A DNA stretch of 64,000 bases. Origin: Siphlonurus alternatus. Taxonomy: Eukaryota; Arthropoda; Insecta; Ephemeroptera; Siphlonuridae. Below, one piece after another: positions 49,316 through 61,300 of the stretch. The position numbers and the translations under genes were made by a program. The stretch covers positions 17,767,480-17,831,479 of the forward strand of contig OX463780.1 of assembly GCA_949825025.1 (NCBI GenBank), read 5' to 3'. Each line of letters opens with the position of its first letter. Within the stretch, counting starts at the first letter, position 1. The notes beneath the pieces are model-generated. The model was not told the origin of the DNA, ran no database searches, and saw nothing but the letters and a program-made list of their open reading frames with translations.

Positions 49316-50147
49316 TAATTTATGTTTACAATTGTTTATGCATACGAAGAAAAAAATAGTACCCATTAATTTGATGATGTATTCATACTAGCACCGATAA
49401 TTTTATAAATATGCAATGAAATTAGACAAATTTCAAAGGTTAAAGAGGGCAGGATCATAGAAGAATTGTGCATACATATATGTATACATACTGTACAAAT
49501 TAATTTTTTTTACCTTTTTTTATGGATTTTTGGACCCATTTAAATGTAATGTTAAATTACATATCACTCTAATATTAGCTCAGGATCTCAGGCAAAATAA
49601 GTTCAAACTATTAAAGAACTATACATAATAGCAATATAATAATATACTTATTTTTAAATTCAGCCTACCTTCTAGCTCAGGCTGACACTTCTCCAGGTTC
49701 TGTCAGATGGAATAACATTTGTTTTTCTTTGTATAAATATTTACATGGGTACGATTAAACTTAAAGACAGTGGATATTCTAAAATTAATTATCTTTTAAA
49801 TGCTAAACATCGTAGGTATTCAAAGGAATTGTGTTATCACCAAAATATACTGTCTGTCACATCACAAACACAACTTTTTTCACAAGGTTTTTCACTCCAA
49901 AACAAACTCATCTTTTAGCAGACCACTGTTTCCGGTTCCTACTTCGCATATGATCTTTTAGACTATCCGTGCCATCTAGCAGCTGAATCTATAAGCAAAA
50001 GAAAAATTTTATGAACACCTGCGACATCTATGATTCTAATTTGGAAAGAAAAACTTCACTTTTACCACATTAATTTAAATCAATTAAATAAATAAATTTA
50101 ATACATCGGGGATATTCACGAAGCACTTTTACCATCAATTAAGTCAG

Positions 50148-50453
50148 TTAAGGGTAAGGTAACGCCACCAATGTTAAAAAAATTCCCTCTCACAAAAATT
50201 CTGAAAAAAATTTAAAATGTTCTCCTTTACACCCCCTATCAGTAGCTAACTACTGACTACTTTAACATGGAGAAATGGAACTCCCATGTTAAATTAGTCA
50301 ACTTTAAAAATTCATAACTCAAAAACTAGATCGTATTTGCATACCAGATATTTTAGCTACTGATAGGGGGTGTAGAGGAGAACATTTTAAATTTTTTTCA
50401 GAATTTTTGTGTGAGGGATTTTTTTAACATTGGTGGCGTTACCTTACCCTTAA
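50148..50453. mobile_element. TTAA MITE, short relative of the 22-kb element
   Basis: 298 bp between TTAA sites, with ~97-bp arms beginning GGGTAAGGTAACGCCACCAA. Its arms and centre share blocks with the ends of the 7911-29980 element (CCCTATCAGTAGCTAA, ATGGAGAAATGGAACTCC, AACTCAAAAACTAG). It looks like an internal-deletion derivative of the same family. Confidence 0.88.
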
Positions 50454-50989
50454 AATTAATTTTTTTCTTTTTCCCTCTGCTCGAGCTTAAAGCTCATAGA
50501 GGTCAAAACTATAAAATTGTAATTTTCTAAAATTGCAATGTTATATATTATGTATTCTATAATAATGAATAAAAAAAAAAGCCAACATTTTTTATTACCA
50601 CTCGATTTAACCCGATGATAAAAATGTGGACTTGAAAATATCTATCATTCTATTAATGATGGAAATTAATTCTTATTTATAATATTTTCTAAATTTTAAT
50701 TAAATTTTATAAAATTTAATTTTATTCTAAATGTATGAATGTCAGTAACGTTCTTCTTTTCAGCTAAATCTTTAATGTGAATAAATAACCCATAAAATAA
50801 AACACCTTGTCGTGAATATATTTCAGGTGGCGGTAAAAGAATAAAATCAAAATGCATTAAACTTCATAAAATAAAAGCTCTAGTTTTGGGCTACTCTCTT
50901 GCTTTAAACAGCGGTGCTGCAAATGTCAGAGTATTAGATAAATATTCAAGAAATAGTTAAAATGGGTTATTAAATCAGAATATAATAAA

Positions 50990-52379
50990 ACTTGTAGTAA
51001 CGTTCTCAGCTTTATTTGATTTGCCACCATATACAAGTAGTATCAATTAACAATACATACACATAGCAAAGTCACTAGGCAAATTCAAAGGGATTTTTTT
51101 TTCTCTTTTGCCCTCAATAGTTTCCAAAACATTCAAAATAATAGCACCATAGTTTTTTTTCCTTTTGCAAAAAAAATTATGTTTACTTCCTCAGAGGATG
51201 ATTGCTTGCATTAAATTTACAGCAACCCAAAGTTTAAAAACCTTCTATACAAAGATCTTATATAAATTATAAATATTAAACCCCCGTTAATCATAAGAAT
51301 TAATTAATATATTTTTATAGTAAATTCTGAAACACTTTTTTTTTTTTATATCATAATTGATTTCTTCTTACATTTTTTTTAAAAAACATCAGTCTATCAT
51401 TTTTAACTTTCACACACGTTCTGAAACAAGAAATATAATATATAAAAAAGCTTAAAATCTGATTTCTTTTTTAATTGAAACAAACTTTACGCTAATAATT
51501 ATTATTTGAATGCACCTTGGCAAATATTTAACATGAGCAAATCAAATTTCACAAAAACAACAATAAAGTTTAGGTTAAAAAATACGCATCATGCGTGAAC
51601 TTTATACATTTTTTTTTAACTTTAGATATATAATATGACTTTAGTTAAATGAAATAACCTACAAACAAATATCAATTAAAAAAACAAACAAAAATGTAAA
51701 GTTTTTTTTCATACATATTTTTTTTTTATGTTTTAGTTATTCTTTTAAGCACTCCACATTTCTTCCCACTGTGTTACCTTTTTCTAGCATTAAAAATGAA
51801 GAAAATTTATCAGAAAATAACCGAGCACTGGGACTTTAGAGGAAGACTCATGGCGTCATCCGAACATTAAACCGTCAATCAAGATCCAAGAAAAAGGCCA
51901 GGGTCAATTTTATTATGCAGCAAGCCATTGAGGAAGGATACGACAAGATAATTATTATTTTCTCCATAGCTACAAAAAGACGTTTTTTTGTTTTTTTTTT
52001 CTTTCTTCTTTCAAACATCTTTACAGCGAAGTGTGTATATTTGATTTTAAATATATTAATATGTGTATGAAAACCACAATAAAAAGGATATTAATTAAAA
52101 CAAAATTTGTGGCATAAATATTAATTAGTAGTAGTAGTAGTAAATACTTCGTCTGTAAACATACCACCATATATATATTTTTTTATATAATAATATTACT
52201 AAAAAAACAATAAAAATTTACTCTAGCAATTATTATGTAATATTTCTTTTTTTTTAAACCATCCCACCAAAATTAAGGTATAAATCAAAAAAACCTTAAA
52301 GATAATTTAAAAGGAAAAAAATCAAGGTATTAATTAATTGTTGGTGTGTCAATTATGTTGAGCTAAGGGACATGGTTAC
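50990..52379 (-). other. Probable vigilin 3' UTR and polyadenylation site
   Basis: This is the AT-rich stretch following the vigilin TGA (52380-52382) on the minus strand. A minus-strand AATAAA at 51011-51016, followed by a GT/T-rich stretch, is a good polyadenylation candidate. It would give a 3' UTR of about 1.35 kb. Other A-rich hexamers exist, so the end is uncertain. No ORF or repeat of note is seen in it. Confidence 0.4.
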
Positions 52380-55300
52380 TCAGCGACGAGGACCCCATGA
52401 GGGCCTTGGGCCGCTACTGTTTGACGAGCCAGCGCTGCCTCCAAACGTCGGAAACTCCTCGATGCTTGACGTGTTTGGAGTGGCCTGCGGCTGCTGCTGC
52501 TGTTGCTGGGACTGTTTATCCCAGGGAGCGTCCTTGACCACAAAGCCCTGGCCGCCAGCAGCACCTGAGTCTTCTCCACGACCATCGGCAGGTCGGTGAC
52601 GAGTGTATTGCTCCATCTCCATCATCTCAGCAACGTCCTGGACCTGTGGAGGGTACACCATGAGCACCAACATTCCATCCACAAAATCAGTAGGATGCAA
52701 TGACGATATAATAGAACCCAAGAGCATACATATTTTTAGCTCCATTTATCACTTATAGATTCAAGAAAAGTATGCTAATGTATTTCTTCTTTCTTCAATT
52801 GATAAAAAAAAGTATTATAAACATATTTTTAGTTATGATAAAAAATTCTATTAAGTTATGTTTTAGTGATCTTAAAACTTAATTTCAGAAATCACAAGAA
52901 CTGATCTTAAATATTTAGTTTTCTTTTTTTTTATGACCACATTTTGGCGTTTAAAGCAGAGTGAGCGAAAAATAGACCGATGGTAAAGCTCATTCTCTTG
53001 CATGTAAAAAGTTACTTTGGAGCACCATAAATAAGCATCTGAAATCAGTTGAGACCGTCCTTCGTAAAAATTCTGAGCATTTGGGTCTAAAAGTCGATGA
53101 CTTCGTCCATCTACTCCATGCTAACGCTCGAAAAACGTGGCTTTTTTTTTATTCGAACTTTAATTTCTTTCGCAATCTCCCGTAAAATGTGTTTAAAAAA
53201 TATTCTAAGATAGAACATATTATGGTGAATCAGAAAGTGTCATAACCTTTATTAGCCCTTCATAAAAATTTTGAGAAAATTCTGATACAATACCAAAATC
53301 CGAGGCAAATTTTCATTTCAAATGTTTCGGTCTACGGGTTAACAGCTGACTGGATCAACGGGATCAACAACACTATATAACTTCAGCAGATGCTCGTATT
53401 GCGCAACTTACATAAATTTCTACTGCGCAGCTTTTGAGGAGCCGACGTAACTTTTTCGTATGCACATATATAGTGCGTGACGTCATTCCCGTCATGCACT
53501 GCGCACTCAACTCGCTGACTCCTCTTTAAGCCATTTTACTTCTGATAAGCTATGAAATGTTTAAAGTAATCAATTACATAAATAAATAACATGAATGAAT
53601 AGAAAAGTACTGATCAGTAAAGAAGCTGGCATCATTTGTCTACCAAGTAAATATTTGAGAGCAAAAAACTTGCAAACAATGTGACAAAGAGACATCAGCC
53701 TCGTCATCAGTTCATCATCTCAGTTAGTAAACTCCCTTCATGGCATCACTGTATGATGATTGAGACAATAGATACGGCTTGCTACAGCATTGATGGAAAT
53801 GTATCACAGCCCTGCAGGCTACATTATAAACCCAGTAAAAGTAGATTTAGTATAGATATTATAAGGAATTAACCATCATTACGCTGTGAATTGAATTAAG
53901 TTCATACGAAATGTGATACCTTGGCCCAAAGTGTCCCGACACACTAGCACTGACCATGAGAGGAGAGATCAACAACCCAGTCCCACTTACGTATTCCTCG
54001 GCCTGGTTCAGCAGATAATCTTTGGCGTCAGCCACGTTGTCCTCCGAGCCAATCACGGTCACCAGGCTGGGGTCCGGGTCAGTGCTGCGAGGGAACTTTA
54101 TGTCCACGCTGAACTGCTCCATCACCTGTGACAATAACACATGGTTAACTGGTGCCTTAAGATGCTATCTTCGCTTTCCTTGCATGCAAAAATTTAATTA
54201 TAATACAGTAAAAACTTGTTATTACGTAAAGTCAAGGGACCCAGGAAATTGGGTTTACCTTATATCGAGTATACCTTATATCAAGTTTTTCCTATACCTG
54301 CAATACTAATTAATTTTTACGGGACCTTTACTCCGTTACTCAATATCGAGTTTTTACCTTATAACAAGTTACGTAATAACAAGTTTTTACTGTACTTTTT
54401 ATTTGCAGAACTATATTAATTAAATTTTTTTTGACATAAATTATTTGCTATGTTCAGTATTTTGATTTTTTTACAATCCTAGTTGTTACTTATTTTTATA
54501 AACTTTCAATTCCTATTTTAATCTACATGAACATTGCAACTCTCTGCATGTGAAAGATACTGTAAAGGTTGTATTTTACATGCATTGTAATGTATTTTTG
54601 ACGTTTTGAATTTAGTTGAACATGTATTTTAAGGATTTTTCTAAGAGTAAACTACTGGAATTTGACGAAGACCAGTTTACAATCTCACCTTGTGGATGGC
54701 TCGTCCTCTCTGACCAATCAGGCGGGCATGCACACGGTGGTCAATGGACACAGTCTCTTTCACCATCTTGTTCTGCAACAAAATAACACTACCATGAATC
54801 CAAGTGGGACCTCATTTACTTACACACGTTTTGGATAAAACACAAGAAAATTGCCGTTCTGAAGTTATATTCTTTTTATCAACTTTTTAATCCCTTTTAA
54901 AAACAACAACAAAACTCCCTTAAGAACCTCCAACTAGAGAGATGACTTACAAGCTCGTTGACAATCTTCATGATGTCATCTCTGGCGGCCTCGGCACTTT
55001 GCTCGTAGCCCGTGATGGTGATGACGTGCTCCTCAGGGTCTCCCTTCTTGGGGAAGTTGATGTTCACGTCATGGTCAGCACGGATCTTGGAAATCACCGC
55101 CCCTCGTTTGCCAATGATCTTGGGGTGGAAGTCAGGGTCCACCTCCAGCTACAAGATTAAGATTTTTGTATTATGAGAACCTTGATACTTGGTGTTCTAA
55201 ACAGTTGAAAGCATAAAAACAATGGCAAGTAAGACAACAATTTTAAAATTTATTTATAGAAAATGTCCTACTGGGGCAACGTTTCGTAAAGCAAGACTTT

Positions 55301-58300
55301 AGTTTTGTATTTATTTTAACTGCCAGTTTACATATCGAATGAACAACTTTAAAAATAACAACAACAAAATAAAGACAGAACAAAAAGTAAATGTTTTACA
55401 GTTTTGTTTGGGAGAACTCACCTTTAGTTCAAAAGACCTGAGCTGCCTGTCTTGGCGGTCTTGATCCAGCTGCTTGCACCGCTCTTCCACGGCCTCCTTG
55501 GCTCGCTCAACACACGCTGGTGTGCCAGAGATCTGCATATACATACACAGTCAGAATACAGAAGTAGTGACAAGTTTTTAGAAGAGTAAGGGCAATTGGA
55601 GATTAAGAGTTGAGAAATTTTGAAGTACAGGTCCTGTTATTACAAAGCTTAGAAGGACAAAATAAAATAATTCTAATAGAAAACTAAATTTTGAAATTGA
55701 ATTCAAATGAAAACTATTAGTAAAAAGTATGCAACTCTTGAAGTCCACACATTGTTTAGTCAGACGTCATACCTTGATCACATCCAGCTTTTGATCTGCA
55801 GGCGAGAGTACTATGTGAACGTCGTACTTCTCCATCATCTCTCGAACGTCCCGTCCCTTCTGGCCAATGATCGAGCGATGGAACTCGTAAGGCACATTCA
55901 CCTGAAACACCGCAGTGTGAGTTGTCAGACCTCATGTATCACACACTAATTGTGTTTCTCCCATAACTGTAACTTTTATAAAAAATTATTTTCTAGTAAT
56001 CAACTATCACATGATGGTGTACAAGAGCAAGTGAAATTAATGTTGCTAAAGCACAAAATGATACAAGTACTTCTTTGTAAAAAATTATTATAGTTACACA
56101 GACTGCATCAACATTAATGGAGTACTCAGATGAGTACATCAAGCTGTCGACAGATAATATCAATGTTGCTTTAACTGAAGGCATATTGTTACCATAGTAG
56201 ATACATAATTATGTTTTCTCCGAGACAGTAAAGCTGCAATCACCAACTGACCTCCATGGTGATGGGCACCAGGTCAAGCAGAGCTTGCTTGGCAGCCTCG
56301 CAGTTCTCCTTCTTGCCAGTGATACGGATGCAGTCGCTCGCCTTTTGCACGCCACTCTCCACTACACCGTTCAGCTGCTCTTCTTCACCGTGCTCTCCTG
56401 GTGGGGAATAAAGTACCGTCAGGACTCGAGTAAGTAGCAAGATTTTTATATACCGGTACAATTGCATTTTTGATCTGTTTGCCTACTAGAATTTTTAACC
56501 TCTGTCAGGATGGTTCAACCAAAGTAAATGTAATTAATTAAAATTAATAAACCTCATCACTAAATTAATTGCAGATTACAATTTAATTTTGAATTTTAGA
56601 TAACTGTATTGTATAATGCTTGCTATTTACAAGCACAGGATTGTATTAAAACACAAATTTTACGTAATTTAATCTGTTTGCAAAGTTTAGGGATGAATGA
56701 GAAGAATGATAGGAAACCTTGCAGATATTCTTAAACCACTCACCGTTGCCCTGCTGTGCCTCTCGGTCTGGGAACTTGATCTGCACATCATACTCCTGCG
56801 TGATGCCCTGCACCTTGAAGCCCTTGGCACCCATTACAGTACGATGGTGCTTCTGAGGAATGATGCACTCGATAGTGACCATGTTCTCCAGGTCATGGAC
56901 TATTTCCTCAATACGTAGCTTAGCACCCTCCACGCAGTCTTTGGCCCCCTTGAGCACCACACGGTCGCTTGCCACACCAGCACGGGGGAATGAGATCATC
57001 ACCCCACCGTACTGGTCTGCGATCTGGTGCAGAATGTCCCCACGACGAGCAACAAAGTGACGGTGGTACTTGGGCTCAACGTGCATCTCACTCTCGACTA
57101 TGTTGTCCTGGAAGCAGGAAGGTAGTTAGTACAGTGGGATGAGAGGAATTTGCTTATGTTTAATATACTGTACAAGCTTTTTTTAATGTAGTATTAGAGG
57201 TAGTGGACTCTGAAAAATACTGACAACTATATGCAATTTAATAAGACAACGGATTAAAACTCTTTATAATGAAACGATGTATTTTTTTTTTTTTTTTTTA
57301 AATCCAGTAACGAGCTATTTTCTGTACCTTTACTAATGAAACTAACTTGATGTGATATCTACTTAATACAACATATCACAGGGAAAGGATGAAACCAGCA
57401 ATCACCAATAAGTGATAATGTCACATTAAAACATTCCATATTGTTCCATACTGAACATTTGAAAACTTACAATTTCCTTAATGGTAGCTTCCAGCTCTGC
57501 AACTGCCTTGTCCACCGACTCCTTTTTGCCGATGATGGTGATCACTTCCTTGTCTTCGTCCTTGTCAGTGGGGAACATGATTCGTGCACCCGTCAGGTCT
57601 CGGATCTTCTTTATGTTTACACCATTACGCCCGATCAGGAACTTGTGGTGCTGTGGTCGCGCACGTACCTCTGCTGAGAAGCTCGACAGCTGACGCTCAG
57701 TACTCAACTCAAGTAGCTGCTGGCGAGCCTTCTCAACGTCGTCCTTGGGGCCTCGGATAGTCACCTGCCAATCAGTCAAGTATTTTTGTGTTAAAAAGAG
57801 TAAGACCTGAAAGATTTAACACAACTGAAAGTGATTTTAAATTATATATATTTTTTTTTGCTAACAAATGAAACACTGTAGGCTGAATATGAAATAATAA
57901 GAAATTGAAATATATTTAAATTTTATTTCCAAACTGCATGTAAGATACCTCTGTAACACATGCCATACATACTAGACAAGTTGTTAAGCAATGCAACCAA
58001 ATTTGAATGGGTTGTAATGAAGTGTGTGACTTGACCCACCTTATCACTGCTGCTGTCTGCCGCAGGGAACTTGATGATGACCCCTCCACACTCGTCCATG
58101 ATGGAGTGGATCAGCTTACCACCAGCACCAATCAGAGAGTTGTAGTACTTGGGCGGGATTGTGATCTCTTCAGTTACGATGTTGGCCTGGGGGTAACATT
58201 TTTGTTAGACAAGAACTAAGAAAGTCTACTTAGCAGAAACAGCATGTCAGCTCATTTCGTTATCATTTAAAATTTCTTTAACGCCTTGGTCTTATTTGTG

Positions 58301-61300
58301 TGTGGTGGTGAGGTTTAGAGGTTAAGAGAAGAAAGAAAACAGTAATTGAAAAAAATTGTCTATTCCTATTTCCTAAATATTATAAAGTAACTAGTCTGTA
58401 AAAAGACATTTATTTTTGATTGCAGGGAGAAAACATCTTGTAAAATATAGTATCAAGAATAAAAGTTTGCATTCATGTACTTGGTTTACACAAAGTTTTT
58501 AACTAACAAGAAAACCCAGTTTCTTGTAAAATATGAAGAAAGAAGAAAGTTTCTATTAAAATTAACTAGTACATAACTAATAGATTAAAATTAATTATTA
58601 TTTGAGTTAGGAGGAAGCAAAACTGACCATGTCATTCTGAATTTTCTGGATCTTGTCACGGGCCTCCTCAGCATTCTCCTTCTTGCCGGTGATGATGATC
58701 ACGTCGCTCTTGTCTCCCTCTGTCGGCAGGTCAATCCTAGCCTGAGTCTCGTCACGAATCTGTACAAAATAACCGTCTTGAATACAGTGCATAGATGCAT
58801 AGATGACATGTCCCTGGAAGTGCATTTAACTGATCTTGTATGTGATTACACTAAACATTTACCAAATTCTAAAAAAAAAATATATATATATTGAACTGAA
58901 TTTAGTGAGAGAAGTAACTGATGTTAGAGAATCTCACAGGAACACACATGAGTAAGAGATGGACAGTGAAGCAGGCTTACCTTCCTGATGTTGGCACCTC
59001 CCTTGCCTATGATGTACTTGTGGAACTGCTTGTAGATGGGCACCTCCAGCACAAAGCTGTTCTCCCCCAGCTCCTTAACCGTCTTCTGCAAATGCTTGTA
59101 GCACTTGTCCACGTCTTCCTTCAGTCCCCGGATCTTCACCACATCTCGCTTGTCACCTGTCAAGCAGTCAGGCTCAGTCAAGTGGCTAAATTTTTTGTTC
59201 CTATCTCAAGTTTGTAACCACCAACTGATCAGTTAGAAAACTGGCATCGTTTGTCAACAAAGTCAGTATTTGAGAGCAAAGAGCTTGCAAACAATGTGAC
59301 CAAGAGACATCAGCCTCGTCATCAGATCATCATATCAGTAACGCAGCAAATTAATAAGGACTATAGTAAACATTATTTGACAGTAAGTTTGTATACCTGG
59401 TCCAGGGATGGTGATCTGCACCTGGTTGAACTTCTCCCGCACCTCTTTGATCTTTTCACCCTTGGTGCCGATAATGGCTTTGTAGAAACGACGGTCGATG
59501 ATGATGTCTCGCTCTTTCTCATTCTCCAGCTTGTGCACCATCTCTTCAAGTTCCTGAGATACACAACAAGCCAAGGCATAAGTACTTGTAATTAATTAAA
59601 TACATTTTTCCTTCAAAACTTTAAACAAGCATCTTCTTTTTTTCCCTTTAAAAGAAATTAAGTTAAAAAAATTCTAAACCTTTCTTGACTTTCTACAAGA
59701 ATCGGTGAGTCGAGATACAAATCCTATGAGAGACAGAAAACTACTACTACTTGCATTCTATCTTTGTATAAAAGCATTGGAACAATCCAGCATGTGTACA
59801 GCTATTTTAGTCAGACTGAAAGCGAAAACTGTCAGTGTCTCACCTTCTTGGCATTGGCCACGCCCACGTGGTTTCCCTCAATACGGATGATGTTGCTGCC
59901 CTCCCCATCCGTGATGTTGATCACCACGCCCGTCTCCTCCTTCAGACGGTTCACTGCACACACGGGAAATGCATTAGGAAAGACAACACTCCACCTCAAG
60001 GCTGCCGTCACACCAAAATAGTGCAACAGGTCAATTGGTGCTAAAAAATAAAATACTAAATTTTGGGAAAAGGCTACAAAGACTTAACTATACTACTAAT
60101 TAAAGCATGAGAGATTTTTTTATTTTGGACCAATAAACAGACCTGGTAACAAAGAATGAAGTGAAACATGCAATGTTTTCCAATTGAATGTAATGCAAGC
60201 ATCTTATTTTAATTTTGATTTCTGCTGGTCAGTGCTTTGTTTGGCATCATATGAAATAAAATATATATTGTAAGCAAAGAACTTGCAAACAAATGAACAA
60301 ATATTACATCAGCCTCGTCATCTTGAATCATCATACCAGCAAACCTTATCAATAGAGTATTGACCTCAAATTTTTTTATTGCAGAAATGGATAGAGCGTG
60401 CAAAGTTATGCTACCCTGTTTTTTTTTTCAGATTTTTTACAGCCCGGGAACTATTTTTAAAAAATTATTGAAAGTTCTTTTTGTGACGTCACGAGACGCC
60501 GCTCCTTAACAAAAAGATAGGACTTGCCACCGCGTGTCGTCACAAAAAGGACTTTCAATAATTTTTTAAAAATAGTTCCCGGGCTCAAAAAAATCTGAAA
60601 AAAATCAGGGGAGCATAACTTTGCACGCTCTATCCATTTCTGCAATAAAACAAATTTGAGGTCAATACTCCACCATGGGAAAAATAAGGGGACTTTGCTA
60701 CTAAACTACTCATTTTGAATGTAGTAATAGTAATACTGTACAGACACAAGCAAACTCTACTCCTGGCCTTCTTAAATGTATGCAGTAAACAGGCTTTAAC
60801 AACAGTATCTACATTTCTAATTTGTCAAGTGGCAAGGAGATTCTCATATGATGAACTTCAGCAGTTGAATGCTCACCGTTAGCGCCACTCTTGCCGATGA
60901 TGTGCTTGTAGTACTTGGGGTCTACAGCAATTTCAGAGAAAGTCAGCTTCTGGATGAGGTCTTTGGCCATTTCCTCAAGGTCTTTCTGTGCCTTGTCCAC
61001 TTCCTCTGGAGGTCCTTCAATTCGGATCTTGTCCTCCTTCTCCGTGAACTCTACATGCACCTGAGCCAAAAAACAAACTTTAAGTACTGTCCAAAGGTGG
61101 TACAAGACAAGTGTTTTGTCATGTTATGACAAAGAAAAGACAACAAAAAATATGAATATTTTAATATGTTTTTAACAGGTTTTTTTAAGTGAATAATTTC
61201 TAACTAAATTCTTTATAAATACTAAGTTCTGTTGTATAATGATGATACAGATTGAGAATAGTAATAAGTTATTATTCTAACCACTGTAACATACTATCAT

